From contig QCIV01000004.1 of the NCBI GenBank assembly GCA_003216455.1, positions 1-63,495 on the forward strand: a stretch of DNA of 63,495 bases. The letters run 5' to 3'. Position numbers and translations under genes: made by a program. Positions within the stretch are counted from its first letter, which is position 1. Every line of letters begins with the position of its first letter. Shown piece by piece: positions 52,373 to 62,073 of this stretch. This DNA comes from Prochlorococcus sp. AG-402-N17. GTDB lineage: Bacteria > Cyanobacteriota > Cyanobacteriia > PCC-6307 > Cyanobiaceae. Below the pieces are notes generated by a model that made no database searches, was not told where the DNA came from, and saw nothing but the letters and a program-made list of their open reading frames with translations.

Positions 52373-53077
52373 ATGGAATATAAAATACTTGAGGAGTTAT
52401 CAAAATATGGTTTGTTAAAAGATTTTTTAAAATCAAAAGTTTTAGAAAACAAAATAAAAGATATAGATCTAAATGAAGTTGAAAAATCGGAAGCTAGAAA
52501 TCACTATACAAATTTTTTCTCTCTTAATAACGAACTCCTAATAGAAGAGCATAGAAAAAAAAATTTATTAAGTAAAAAGAATTTACTTTATAGGATGAAT
52601 TTAAATAAAAAAGTCCAAAAATATTGCGAAGAAAAATATGATGAATTTATTGGCAAGGAATATATTTCAAATAAAGAAAATATGGATATTGTCAAATACA
52701 GTATGCTTCGAGTAGAAGAATATGGTTTAGCTATTGAACTCTATCTAAAAATAAAAGATGATAATGAAGATTTTAATGAATTAGCAAAAAAATATTCCAA
52801 AGGCATTGAGCAAAAAACTAGTGGCGTGATTGGACCATTGCCACTGGAGAGAGTTAATAATCTAATGAGGCAAAAGCTTAGAAAAAATAATCTAAAAATT
52901 TTAAATAAACCTTTTAAATATAATAATGAATGGATACTTTGCAGATTAGAAGAATATACAGAATCCAAGTTAGATCAAAATACAGTGATGAATTTAAAAA
53001 GGAAGATCCTTGATGAAGAGATAGAGCTTGAAATTATAAATTGCTATACTAATGATTTAAATACACTCTTGAATTGA
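52373..53077 (+). CDS. Parvulin-like (PpiC-type) protein
   Basis: A 234-residue Lys/Glu-rich, helical protein with a C-terminal parvulin-like segment: FNELAKKYSKGIEQKTSGVI, then GPLPLERV, matching the PpiC/SurA pattern of a helix followed by a Gly-rich turn. The active-site residues are not clearly preserved, so it may act as a chaperone rather than a prolyl isomerase. The ATG at 52,373 is preferred over the TTG at 52,361. It is the first of three plus-strand genes ending with the metalloprotease, so a folding or export role for that protease is plausible. Confidence 0.68.
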   Translation: MEYKILEELSKYGLLKDFLKSKVLENKIKDIDLNEVEKSEARNHYTNFFSLNNELLIEEHRKKNLLSKKNLLYRMNLNKKVQKYCEEKYDEFIGKEYISNKENMDIVKYSMLRVEEYGLAIELYLKIKDDNEDFNELAKKYSKGIEQKTSGVIGPLPLERVNNLMRQKLRKNNLKILNKPFKYNNEWILCRLEEYTESKLDQNTVMNLKRKILDEEIELEIINCYTNDLNTLLN

Positions 53078-53079
53078 TT

Positions 53080-53295
53080 TTGAAAAATAATTATTTTTTA
53101 ATTTTATTTACAATCTTTGTTGGTACTTTCTTTTCCATTTCTACATATTCAATTAAAGACCATATTAGAAAGGAAAATTGTATCAAAATAAAAAGTGAAC
53201 AATTTCTTTCTTCAATAAAATTTGATACTCGCAATATTACAAAAGAAAAAATTAATAAAATTGTTAGTGCTGAAGGTTTCCAATTATGTAATTAA
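53080..53295 (+). CDS. Small single-span membrane protein, unknown
   Basis: About 71-73 residues, starting from TTG at 53,074 or 53,080 (no ATG available), overlapping or 2 bp after the previous stop. One N-terminal hydrophobic helix (NYFLILFTIFVGTFFSIST) is followed by a charged Lys/Asn-rich tail with two cysteines (ENCIKIK; FQLCN at the end). It could be a small exported or membrane-anchored helper in the parvulin-protease cluster. Real-gene status rests on the position and hydrophobic pattern only. Confidence 0.5.
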   Translation: MKNNYFLILFTIFVGTFFSISTYSIKDHIRKENCIKIKSEQFLSSIKFDTRNITKEKINKIVSAEGFQLCN

Positions 53296-53353
53296 AAATC
53301 TCTTTAAAAAAAATGCGTAATATTATGGTAAATAAGGTTACTAAAATTTAATC

Positions 53354-54781
53354 ATGTGTAAATATTGCACGTCAGTATCCTCAGAACTTGAATATGTAAA
53401 TTTATCAGACTCTCTCTCTTCTATTGGTGATAGTGATAATAGCTCCCCTAATTCAGATTTAAATAAAATCGATCCAAATCTTCTAGTCAGCGCTTATTTT
53501 GGTGAGGTTTTAGCAGGACATATTAATTGGTCTGGAGGAAATGAAACTGTTAATTACTACATCTATGATTCCGCATCATCGCTAAATATAGATGTTTGGG
53601 ATTATTCTGGCACGTATCAGATAGCTACAGAAACAGCTACAACACTCGCTCATAATACTGATTCTGAAAGTTTCATAAGAAATATATTCACTACATTAGA
53701 TCCTCTTATTGATATTGATTTCCAAGAGGTCTACTCTTTTGCTGATTCAGATTTAGATATTATTTCTGTTTCTGACTACTCATATTGGTCAGAGGGAGTT
53801 GTAGGAATGGTTGAAAACGGAGCCGATGAGTGGAATGTTTTATGGAAAAATACTAATATTGGTGGTTCTTTAAGTGATTTTGATAAAAATTCAATCGTTC
53901 ATGAAATTGGGCATGCTCTAGGTCTATCCCATCCAAATGAAGACCCTTACAATCCTGCATGGAATACAGTTGAAGATACTGTAATGTCCTACAACGCCTA
54001 CTATTCAGGGACTTGGGACTATTTTGGGACTTGGGGTACTGAATTTACACAGGATGATAATTTAGCTTTAGTTTCTATTTGGAATTCAGAAAATGACGAC
54101 ACTAATAATCCTATTCTATCCACTCCAATTACAGAAGGTGTTGAGGTGGCAGAAGTTAACTCTTCATATACTGCAGATTCCAATGGATTTTCCAGTGTAA
54201 ATGGTTCTGCTCCAGTTATAGTTACTGCATATACCATTGGTCAGGAAACAACTCTTGATTCTATTAAAGATTATGATGGCAATCTTCATGCTGGGGATAA
54301 TTCAGCTGCAACTGCATCATCTTATAAATATCAGGGATTGTTGGATGTAAATGGAGATGGAGTCTTTGAAGCCATCTTCACTAATAAATCATCAAAAAGA
54401 TGGGTGACAGCAGAGGTTGATTCCACAACAGGTCAAATTGATTTTGATGATAATGGTGCTGGAGGAACAACTAGAGTTGTTGGTATTTACAAGGATCCAC
54501 TTGTTCAATCAGGAGATGTAATTGCTGGCAGTGTTCACGATAGTCAAACAAGATTTCAAAATGATTTAGAGATAGATAATTTGGTCGCTAAACATGCTGG
54601 AGATTATGATTCTGATGGTGTCCATGAGGTGTACTGGAAAACAGCTGATGGCAGCGCTTATCTAAGATCTTTAATGCATACAGATGGGAATATAAGATAT
54701 GCAAACTATCAAAGTGAAGAGCAAATGAGTAATTATTTAACTAATAATGGATATGAATCTGTTATTAGCGATATTCTTTAA
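53354..54781 (+). CDS. Serralysin-like zinc metalloprotease with shared C-terminal domain
   Basis: A 475-residue protein without a Sec signal. The catalytic domain (about 45-245) carries the metzincin zinc site HEIGHALGLSH (HExxHxxGxxH, first His at residue 183) and the Met-turn DTVMSYN at about residue 209-215, the layout of M10 serralysins. Unlike classic serralysins it has no RTX nonapeptides; the C-terminal 260-475 is instead the domain shared with the RTX protein at 40,469. It probably leaves the cell by the island's type I system and cleaves extracellular or surface proteins. The N-terminus MCKYCTSV has two Cys of unknown role. Confidence 0.9.
   Translation: MCKYCTSVSSELEYVNLSDSLSSIGDSDNSSPNSDLNKIDPNLLVSAYFGEVLAGHINWSGGNETVNYYIYDSASSLNIDVWDYSGTYQIATETATTLAHNTDSESFIRNIFTTLDPLIDIDFQEVYSFADSDLDIISVSDYSYWSEGVVGMVENGADEWNVLWKNTNIGGSLSDFDKNSIVHEIGHALGLSHPNEDPYNPAWNTVEDTVMSYNAYYSGTWDYFGTWGTEFTQDDNLALVSIWNSENDDTNNPILSTPITEGVEVAEVNSSYTADSNGFSSVNGSAPVIVTAYTIGQETTLDSIKDYDGNLHAGDNSAATASSYKYQGLLDVNGDGVFEAIFTNKSSKRWVTAEVDSTTGQIDFDDNGAGGTTRVVGIYKDPLVQSGDVIAGSVHDSQTRFQNDLEIDNLVAKHAGDYDSDGVHEVYWKTADGSAYLRSLMHTDGNIRYANYQSEEQMSNYLTNNGYESVISDIL
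54141..54732 (+). repeat. Duplicated C-terminal-domain DNA, copy 2
   Basis: Counterpart of 41,421-42,012. Near-identical blocks at 54,141-54,480 and 54,559-54,732 flank a diverged block at about 54,481-54,558. See the first copy for the mismatch counts made by eye. Confidence 0.93.
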
Positions 54782-54811
54782 TTAAACCTTTCTATAACAG
54801 GGAATTAGGGA

Positions 54812-54883
54812 AGCGGATGAAGAGATTCGAACTCTCGACATTCTCCTTGGCAAGGAGATGCTCTACCACTGAGCTACATCCGC
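54812..54883 (-). tRNA. tRNA-Gly (anticodon GCC)
   Basis: The minus strand gives a complete cloverleaf: acceptor GCGGATG with CATCCGC, D arm GCTC/GAGC, anticodon stem TCTCC/GGAGA with loop TTGCCAA (anticodon GCC), T arm GAGAG-TTCGAAT-CTCTT (one mismatch-tolerant pair), and U discriminator at 54,812. No CCA is encoded. It is the intact partner of the remnant at 39,327-39,370 and forms the right border of the island. Confidence 0.96.
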
Positions 54884-54943
54884 GCAACACAGTTATTTTA
54901 TCTCAAGAAGGGGGCAATGTTAGAAATAATTAATTTTTTTCAA

Positions 54944-55420
54944 CTAATTTAAATTTTTAATTAAAGATCCCATCTCAATTGCTTGCAAAGCATAATTCCA
55001 ACCAAGATTATTCTTAATCCCCGCTCTTTCTAGAGCTTGCTGCATAGTATCAGTAGTTAAAACTCCAAAAATAATTGGAACATTATTCTCATTTGAAACT
55101 TGTGAAATACCTTTGCTAGCCTCAGATATAACTACATCATAGTGGGAAGTTTCACCGCGGATCACAGCCCCAAGAGCAATTACAACGTCATAACTCTTTT
55201 TTTTCATGAGAGTTTTAGCTGCAATTGGTAATTCGAATGAACCAGGAACCCAAGCTATATCTACTTGATTGCTTAATTCAGAAGTATCTAAACCATGTCT
55301 TTTTAAACAATCAAGACAGCCAGATAGAATTTTATTTGTAATTAAATCATTAAATCTTGCTATTACAATTCCCACTTTTAAAGTAGATGCGTTAGTAAAA
55401 GATCCTTCAAAAATAGCCAT
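54944..55420 (-). CDS. ribH: 6,7-dimethyl-8-ribityllumazine synthase
   Basis: RibH condenses 5-amino-6-ribitylaminouracil with dihydroxybutanone phosphate in riboflavin synthesis. The 158-residue protein has the family's substrate blocks [31 protein letters not shown] with the catalytic His in SHYD, and the closing [18 protein letters not shown]. Length is normal. It lies beside tRNA-Gly and 50 bp downstream of psbZ on the same strand. Confidence 0.96.
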   Translation of the reverse strand: MAIFEGSFTNASTLKVGIVIARFNDLITNKILSGCLDCLKRHGLDTSELSNQVDIAWVPGSFELPIAAKTLMKKKSYDVVIALGAVIRGETSHYDVVISEASKGISQVSNENNVPIIFGVLTTDTMQQALERAGIKNNLGWNYALQAIEMGSLIKNLN

Positions 55421-55470
55421 TAAATTTTACTTCGATATATTATATAGACTCTCACGAAAAGGTATTAAGT

Positions 55471-55668
55471 TCAAACTAATGAAGAAACTATCCCTGTAAC
55501 AAAAACCAAAACAACCCAAACAGCCGCGATGGAATAAATTTTTCTCCTACTTTCTCGTTGTCCTTCCTCAGTAGAAGGTTGAGTTACATACAAAACGGGT
55601 ACACCTACTACCGCAATTAAAGAAGCAAATAATAGAGCATTTACGAAGAAAAAGTTAACAGCCTGCAT
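55471..55668 (-). CDS. psbZ: Photosystem II protein PsbZ (Ycf9)
   Basis: A 65-residue two-helix membrane protein. The first helix ends with ASLIAVVGVPVLYVTQP, where VGVPV is the recognisable PsbZ stretch, and the second helix is IAAVWVVLVFVTGIVSSLV. PsbZ sits at the PSII periphery and stabilises the PSII-antenna interface. The stromal loop (STEEGQRESRRK) is a few residues longer than in most PsbZ. Next to ribH on the same strand. Confidence 0.88.
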   Translation of the reverse strand: MQAVNFFFVNALLFASLIAVVGVPVLYVTQPSTEEGQRESRRKIYSIAAVWVVLVFVTGIVSSLV

Positions 55669-55809
55669 AATTTAGTCTTGAGTTTCAAATTATTATAAAT
55701 ACTATAATCTCATGAAAATGATAATTTTTGGAGAAAATTTACATACTTTTAGCTACTTTAGATGCAAAAAACTTTTTTCTACCTAATATCTATTTAGTAA
55801 ATAAAAACA

Positions 55810-58551
55810 ATGCAAGAAGATTCGATAATTCAAAATACTTTATTTGCAATTGATAATGAAATTAATGAGCAAAAAGAATTAACAAAAATTCCAGAAGATT
55901 TATCCTTGGAAGATTTAAAAAAAGAATCGCAAAAAAGACCTAGACAAAGAAAAAATTTAACTAATTTAGTAAATAAATTCAAGACTGATTTAATTTCAAA
56001 AAACAAAAATGTTTGCATTCATGAGGAATCTTTTAGTTATAAGACAGTTTCAAAACTAAAATTAACTCCTGTAATGAAGCATTATGTAACTCTAAAAGAA
56101 GAAAATAAAGATAGGTTATTGCTTTATAGATTGGGAGATTTTTTTGAATGTTTTTTTGAGGACGCTGTATTAATATCTAACCTTTTAGAAATAACACTAA
56201 CCAGTAAAGATGCTGGTAAAGAAATTGGTAAGATCCCTATGGCAGGCGTTCCTCATCATGCAATGGAGAGATACTGTGCTGATTTAATTAAAAAAAATTA
56301 TTCTGTTGTTATATGCGACCAATTAGAAAAAAGTTCTGGTAGTTACGGTACTCCAATTAAAAGGGGAATTACAAGAATCATTACTCCTGGAACTGTAATT
56401 GAAGAGGGAATGTTGATAGCAAAGAAAAATAATTGGATTACTGCTATTTACTTATCAGAAGAAAATTCAAACGCATCTTATGAATGGGGTATATCAAAAG
56501 CTGATGTAAGCACAGGAGAATTAATAACTATGGAAGGTAAATCTCTATCAAAATTATTTGATGAAATTGTTAAATTAGATTCTTCAGAAATCATTGTAGG
56601 AAGCAATGAAATAAAAAAATTATTAATTAAAGAAAATAATCAAATTATATATACTGTTTCACAAGAGACTACTTTCGGTATTAATGAAGCAAATTATCTA
56701 ATAAAAAAATATTTCCAAATTGCAAATCTAGAAGGAATAGGACTTAAAAATTTAAATAATGCGACCAGATCACTTGGAGGCTTATTAAATTATTTAGAAA
56801 AAATTAATCCTTCAAATTTAGATAAGGATTCTTCTGTAAAAATCTCATTAGACTTTCCACAAATTCAATTTTGTCACGACAAATTAATTATTGATTATCA
56901 AACTCAAAAAAATTTAGAAATAAAAAATACACAACGAGAAAACAATTATGTTGGTTCGTTACTATGGAGCATTGATAGAACTTATACCTGCATGGGTGCC
57001 AGGTGTTTAAGAAGATGGATAGATTCACCACTATTAAACGTTAATGAAATTTATAAAAGACAAAATATAATTTTAAACTTTATTGAATCGAAACAAGTGC
57101 GTATAGATACCCAAAATTTACTAAGAGCGATGGGGGATTTAGAAAGACTTGCAGGAAGAGCTTGTGCAGGTCATGCAAATCCTAGAGACTTAATCGCAAT
57201 TTCGGAAGGTTTAAAAAAATTACCTAAAATAAAATCCATCATTAAATTATTTAAATATGATCTCCCAGATTGGACTGATCATTTGAAAAATTTCGATGAA
57301 GAACTCTTGGAATTAGCTGATACCATAAGTTTTCAACTAGTAGAAAATCCTCCTCTTAATATAAGTGAAGGAGGCATCATCCACGATGGTGTTGACAATA
57401 TATTAGATGGTTTACGCAATTTAATGGATGATTACTCTGAGTGGCTAAATAAAGAAGAATTAAAAGAAAGAAAAATTAGCAAAATTTCAAACTTAAAAAT
57501 TCAATTTCATAAAAATTTTGGATACTACATATCTATAAATAAGTCAAAAGTTAATTTAGCTCCACAACATTGGATCAAAAGGCAAACACTTACTAATGAA
57601 GAAAGATACATCACTTCAGAAATTAAAAATAAAGAAAATAAGATTTTCCAAATAAAAAGTCGTGCTTCATCAAGGGAATATGAAATTTTCTGTGAATTAA
57701 GGAATCTTGTTGCTGAAAAAACAAAACAAATAAGATCAATTGCAAAATCTATAGCATCTCTTGATGCATTGCTTGGGTTATCAATTACTTCGGTAGAAAA
57801 CAATTTTATCAAACCTTCATTAATACCAATAAATGATGCACTGACAGAAAATCATACAAAAATTATTGCAGGGAGAAACCCTATAGTTGAGCAATTATTA
57901 AATGATAAAAAGTTCATAGCAAATGATATTTATTTTGATGATAATCAGAAATTAATTATATTAACCGGTCCAAATGCAAGCGGAAAAAGTTGTTTTATAA
58001 GACAAATTGGTTTAATACAAATCCTTGCACAAATTGGAAGCTTTGTTCCAGCTAATAATGCAGAAATCAAAATTTCAGATAGGATCTTTACTAGGATCGG
58101 GGCGGTTGATGATCAATCATCTGGACAATCAACATTTATGGTAGAAATGTCTGAAACTGCATCAATTCTAAATCAGGCAACTTCTAGCTCACTTGTTTTG
58201 CTTGATGAGATAGGTAGAGGAACATCTACCTTTGATGGTCTTTCAATAGCGTGGTCGGTAAGTGAATATCTTGCGCAAAAAATTAGATGTAACACTATTT
58301 TTGCGACGCACTATCATGAGCTAAATTATTTAAAAAATTCAAATAAAAATATACAAAATTTTCAAGTTTTAGTAGAACAAAATAATGAGCAACTCATTTT
58401 TAGTCACATGATTGTAGAAGGAGGCTCAAACAAAAGCTACGGTATAGAAGCAGCTAAATTAGCAGGGGTTCCAAAAGAAGTTATAGAAAAAGCAAAATCA
58501 GTTTTAAATTCTTTGGAAGAAAATAATAAATTAAATTATGATATTAAATAG
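55810..58551 (+). CDS. mutS: DNA mismatch repair protein MutS
   Basis: MutS recognises mismatches and recruits MutL. The 913-residue protein has an N-terminal extension of about 75 residues before the mismatch-binding domain, where the Phe-x-Glu motif sits in [14 protein letters not shown] (about residues 106-119, against 36-38 in E. coli). The ATPase has Walker [14 protein letters not shown] (about 719-731), the [16 protein letters not shown] block and Walker [16 protein letters not shown]. The extension is basic and may bind DNA; such extensions occur in cyanobacterial MutS. Confidence 0.97.
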   Translation: MQEDSIIQNTLFAIDNEINEQKELTKIPEDLSLEDLKKESQKRPRQRKNLTNLVNKFKTDLISKNKNVCIHEESFSYKTVSKLKLTPVMKHYVTLKEENKDRLLLYRLGDFFECFFEDAVLISNLLEITLTSKDAGKEIGKIPMAGVPHHAMERYCADLIKKNYSVVICDQLEKSSGSYGTPIKRGITRIITPGTVIEEGMLIAKKNNWITAIYLSEENSNASYEWGISKADVSTGELITMEGKSLSKLFDEIVKLDSSEIIVGSNEIKKLLIKENNQIIYTVSQETTFGINEANYLIKKYFQIANLEGIGLKNLNNATRSLGGLLNYLEKINPSNLDKDSSVKISLDFPQIQFCHDKLIIDYQTQKNLEIKNTQRENNYVGSLLWSIDRTYTCMGARCLRRWIDSPLLNVNEIYKRQNIILNFIESKQVRIDTQNLLRAMGDLERLAGRACAGHANPRDLIAISEGLKKLPKIKSIIKLFKYDLPDWTDHLKNFDEELLELADTISFQLVENPPLNISEGGIIHDGVDNILDGLRNLMDDYSEWLNKEELKERKISKISNLKIQFHKNFGYYISINKSKVNLAPQHWIKRQTLTNEERYITSEIKNKENKIFQIKSRASSREYEIFCELRNLVAEKTKQIRSIAKSIASLDALLGLSITSVENNFIKPSLIPINDALTENHTKIIAGRNPIVEQLLNDKKFIANDIYFDDNQKLIILTGPNASGKSCFIRQIGLIQILAQIGSFVPANNAEIKISDRIFTRIGAVDDQSSGQSTFMVEMSETASILNQATSSSLVLLDEIGRGTSTFDGLSIAWSVSEYLAQKIRCNTIFATHYHELNYLKNSNKNIQNFQVLVEQNNEQLIFSHMIVEGGSNKSYGIEAAKLAGVPKEVIEKAKSVLNSLEENNKLNYDIK

Positions 58552-58582
58552 ATTTTTAACATTTTTATAAGATAAATACTTT

Positions 58583-59206
58583 TCAAATAGTTTCCCTCAA
58601 TAAGGCGTTGACAGCAGCTGCTGCCATAGCAGCACCTCCTCTAGTTGAATTCATAACAATTCTAGGAAGATCAGTAGAAATCAGTTTGTTTTTGCTTTTC
58701 TCTACTCCAATAAATCCAACGGGCATTCCGATAATTAAGCTAGGTAAATCTTTTGCATTCTCTAAAATATCAATTAAATAAGTTAAAGCTGTAGGCGAAC
58801 TGCCAATAACTACAATGGGTGATTTGCTTCCAGAATTTAAAGAGGATAACTCCTTCCAACCTTCAATTAAGCCATATGCAGTTTTAGTTAATTTTGTATG
58901 ATTATTTTTTTCAAACCACATTCTAGCCGTGAATACCTTATTCCTAGTGGTATTTTCTGCCATGGATTTTATTGCTGCTGCAGCCATATCAGTATCAGTT
59001 AAAATCGGCGCACCATTTTTAAGGGCATGAAACCCCTTTTCGCAAGCACCTTCACTAAAATTTACAAGATTTTGAACTGAAAAATCTCCTGATGTATGGA
59101 CTAATCTCTCTAAAACTTTTTTTTCCAAATAATTTAGATCATTTGCTCCTAAATGAGATCTTATAAATCTGATGCTTTCCAAAAAAATTGGATGATCTAT
59201 TACCAT
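58583..59206 (-). CDS. cobH: Precorrin-8X methylmutase
   Basis: CobH/CbiC moves a methyl group on precorrin-8X to form hydrogenobyrinic acid (or the cobalt form) in cobalamin synthesis. The 207-residue protein shows the family sequence LVHTSGDFS with the catalytic His in VHTSGD, a GAPILTDTDMAAAAI block and GMPVGFIGVEKSKN. Length is normal. It stands alone between convergent mutS and divergent holA. Confidence 0.93.
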   Translation of the reverse strand: MVIDHPIFLESIRFIRSHLGANDLNYLEKKVLERLVHTSGDFSVQNLVNFSEGACEKGFHALKNGAPILTDTDMAAAAIKSMAENTTRNKVFTARMWFEKNNHTKLTKTAYGLIEGWKELSSLNSGSKSPIVVIGSSPTALTYLIDILENAKDLPSLIIGMPVGFIGVEKSKNKLISTDLPRIVMNSTRGGAAMAAAAVNALLRETI

Positions 59207-59264
59207 TAAATTTAATTTGTGTTAGAAATAATCATAGTGAATATATGGTTTTTATTGAGCAATT

Positions 59265-60266
59265 ATGCCAATACAAATATTATGGGGTAATGATCTAAAC
59301 GCTCAAAATACATTTATTCAAAAATTAATTGATAAGGAAGTATCCAAAGAATGGAAAGAAATAAACATTACTAGTTTAAATGGAGATGATGATGAGCAAG
59401 TTAATAAAGCTTTTGATGAAGTTCTTACACCTCCTTTTGGTGATGGATATAGAATAGTAACATTGAAAAATAATCCAATTTTTACTGCAAAAAATGAGGA
59501 TCTAAGAACTAAATTTGAAAAAATTCATGACAGTATACCTCAAAAAACTTATTTCATTTTACAAAATACAAAAAAACCAGACTCAAGACTAAAGAGTACT
59601 AAATTTTTACAAAAACTTATCAAAAACAATTTAGCCAAAGAAAAATCATTTTCTTTACCAGAAATCTGGGACTATGAGGGGCAAAAAAGATTTTTAGAAG
59701 ATGCAGCAAATGAAATAAATATCAAAATTGATAAAAATGCAGCTGAATTAATTATTGATTCTGTTGGGAATGATAGCTTTATATTAAAAAATGAATTAGC
59801 TAAAGCAAAAATATACCTTTCTGCAGTATCAAGGGATTCGAATTCACAACTTTTTCTAAAAAGTATTGATGTAAAAAAAATATTTAGTGATCATCAATCA
59901 AACATTTTCAAAATTATTGATCTTCTTTTACAAAAAAATATTAATGAAAGTCTCATTGAAATAAATTATTCCATACAGAAAGGAGAACCTGCTTTAAGAC
60001 TAAATGCAGGTTTAATTAGTCAAATAAGAATTCATACCATTATAAAATTAGCAGTTAATTCAGGAAAAGATAATACAGAAAAGATTTGTAATCTTGCAGG
60101 CATTTCAAATCCAAAAAGAATTTTTTTTATTCGAAGAAAAGTCAAAAATGTATCTCAAGAATATTTAATTACTTTAATGAGTAACTTATTAGATATTGAA
60201 TCATTACTAAAACAAGGTAATAATCCTATAAATGTTTTTAAAGAGAAATTAATTAATTTAAGTTAA
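59265..60266 (+). CDS. holA: DNA polymerase III delta subunit
   Basis: HolA opens the sliding clamp as part of the clamp loader. The 333-residue protein has the AAA+-like fold without a Walker A: PIQILWGNDLNAQNTFIQKL, TPPFGDGYRIVTLKN and the helical collar with LNAGLISQIRIHTIIKLA (typical of the delta C-terminal domain). The assignment rests on family shape and on the ILWGND opening. It is followed 39 bp later by lysC. Confidence 0.88.
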   Translation: MPIQILWGNDLNAQNTFIQKLIDKEVSKEWKEINITSLNGDDDEQVNKAFDEVLTPPFGDGYRIVTLKNNPIFTAKNEDLRTKFEKIHDSIPQKTYFILQNTKKPDSRLKSTKFLQKLIKNNLAKEKSFSLPEIWDYEGQKRFLEDAANEINIKIDKNAAELIIDSVGNDSFILKNELAKAKIYLSAVSRDSNSQLFLKSIDVKKIFSDHQSNIFKIIDLLLQKNINESLIEINYSIQKGEPALRLNAGLISQIRIHTIIKLAVNSGKDNTEKICNLAGISNPKRIFFIRRKVKNVSQEYLITLMSNLLDIESLLKQGNNPINVFKEKLINLS

Positions 60267-60305
60267 CCAAATTATAAGTTTAAGAATTTACATTATGATT
60301 TAAAT

Positions 60306-62066
60306 ATGGCTTTACTAGTAAAAAAATTTGGCGGTACTTCTGTAGGTGATATTAAAAAAATTCAAAATATTGCAAGTAGCATTTGTCAAAGTAAAGAAGC
60401 AGGAAATGAAATTGTCGTAGTTGTCTCTGCAATGGGGCAAACTACAGATGATTTAAATTGTTTAGCGGAATCAATTAGTAAAAATCCTAATCGAAGAGAA
60501 TTGGATATGCTTCTCTCAACTGGCGAGCAAGTAACCATAGCTCTTCTTTCAATGGCATTAAACGAATACGGAATACCTGCAATTTCAATGACCGGTAGCC
60601 AGGTTGGAATTATTACTGAATCAATTCATGGGAAGGCGAGAATTCTGGATATTAAAACAGACAGAATCGAAAATTATATAAATCAGGGTTTTGTAGTCGT
60701 AGTGGCTGGATTTCAAGGAACAACATTAAGCCATACGGGATCAATGGAAATTACAACTTTGGGTAGAGGTGGTTCAGATACTTCTGCAGTAGCTTTATCA
60801 ACAGCTCTAGGAGCTGAGACTTGCGAAATTTACACAGACGTACCAGGAGTTCTTACTACTGATCCAAGAATTGTTCCTAATGCAAAACTCTTAGATGAAA
60901 TCAGCTGTGAGGAAATGCTTGAACTTGCAAGTGTCGGTGCCTCAGTTCTGCATCCAAGAGCAGTAGAAATTGCTCGTAATTATGGAATTAAATTGTGTGT
61001 CAAATCAAGCCAAAGTGAATCAAGTGGGACTTTCCTAGAAAGTCAAATCCAACCTCTCCCGCTAAAAAGAGGAAGCTTAGAATTAACAAAAACAGTCAAT
61101 AGTCTTGAAGTATTAGAAAACCAAGCAGTATTTAGTCTCTCAAATATTCCTGATAGACCTGGGATTGCTGCACAAATATTTGAAAAACTTTCAGAAGCAA
61201 GAATTAATGTAGATTTAATCATACAAGCAACAAATGATGGAAATAATAACGATATTACATTTACTGTTAGTGAATTAGAAGTTAAAAAGACTGCAGAACA
61301 ATGTGAACTTATAACTAGTCAATTAGGAGGAAAATATAATCTCAAAACAAACATGACTAAATTAAGTATTCAAGGAGCAGGCATTATGGGTAGACCTAGT
61401 GTTTCAGCTGATTTATTTGATACTTTATCTCAAGCAAATATAAATGTCAGGTTAATAGCTACTAGTGAAATTAAAGTCAGCTGCGTAATTGAAATCAATA
61501 ATATACCAAAAGCTATTAGATTTGTTGCTGAGAAATTTAAGTTATCCGATACACAAATATTTGTTAATCCAATCAACGAAAAACAAGATCAGCCTGAAGT
61601 AAGAGGAATCGCATTAGATAAAAACCAAGTTCAAGTAAGTTTTCGAAAACTGCCTGATCGTCCTGGTGTAGCAGCATCGATATGTTTAGCATTAGCTGAA
61701 AATAATTTACTTTTTGATACTATCGTTCAGTCTGAAAGAATTTCATCTTTAAAAACTAAGGATATTAGTCTTACAATGAATAAACAAGATAGAGAAAAAG
61801 CTAACTTAGTTTTTGAGGCCTTAACAAAAAAATTACCCGGATCATACATTGAAGATGGTCCTGCTATAGCCAAAGTAAGTACTGTAGGAGCGGGAATGGC
61901 ATTTAAAGTTGGAACGGCTGGAAAAATATTTAGAGCATTGGCTGACCAAAATATAAATATTGAAATGATTGCCACTAGTGAAATTAGGACTTCATGTATT
62001 GTCTTAGAAAAAGATTGTGACAAAGCAGTTAATGCGATTCATAATCATTTCGAATTAGAAAGATAA
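60306..62066 (+). CDS. lysC: Aspartate kinase with four ACT domains
   Basis: LysC phosphorylates aspartate, the entry to lysine, threonine and methionine synthesis. The 586-residue protein has the kinase domain with KFGGTSVGDIKKIQ, TTLGRGGSDTSAVAL and YTDVPGVLTTDPR, then four ACT regions arranged as two pairs (for example FSLSNIPDRPGIAAQIFEKL, LSIQGAGIMGRPSVSADLF, VSFRKLPDRPGVAASICLAL and VSTVGAGMAFKVGTAGKIF). The double ACT pair is the usual cyanobacterial form and implies feedback control by Lys and Thr. Confidence 0.97.
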   Translation: MALLVKKFGGTSVGDIKKIQNIASSICQSKEAGNEIVVVVSAMGQTTDDLNCLAESISKNPNRRELDMLLSTGEQVTIALLSMALNEYGIPAISMTGSQVGIITESIHGKARILDIKTDRIENYINQGFVVVVAGFQGTTLSHTGSMEITTLGRGGSDTSAVALSTALGAETCEIYTDVPGVLTTDPRIVPNAKLLDEISCEEMLELASVGASVLHPRAVEIARNYGIKLCVKSSQSESSGTFLESQIQPLPLKRGSLELTKTVNSLEVLENQAVFSLSNIPDRPGIAAQIFEKLSEARINVDLIIQATNDGNNNDITFTVSELEVKKTAEQCELITSQLGGKYNLKTNMTKLSIQGAGIMGRPSVSADLFDTLSQANINVRLIATSEIKVSCVIEINNIPKAIRFVAEKFKLSDTQIFVNPINEKQDQPEVRGIALDKNQVQVSFRKLPDRPGVAASICLALAENNLLFDTIVQSERISSLKTKDISLTMNKQDREKANLVFEALTKKLPGSYIEDGPAIAKVSTVGAGMAFKVGTAGKIFRALADQNINIEMIATSEIRTSCIVLEKDCDKAVNAIHNHFELER

Positions 62067-62073
62067 TTCCTTT

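Larger units (their letters stand above)
39371..54811. mobile_element. tRNA-Gly-bounded genomic island (surface and secretion genes)
   Basis: A 15.4-kb block between the tRNA-Gly 3'-half remnant and the intact tRNA-Gly(GCC). Its content (RTX protein, serralysin-like protease, type I secretion pair, glycosyltransferases, polysaccharide ABC exporter, beta-barrel protein) is typical accessory cargo, while the flanks (secA on the left; ribH, psbZ, mutS on the right) are core genes. No integrase, transposase or phage gene is visible, so it is either an old, fixed island or one moved by a recombinase in trans. The remnant's divergence suggests an old insertion. Confidence 0.75.
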
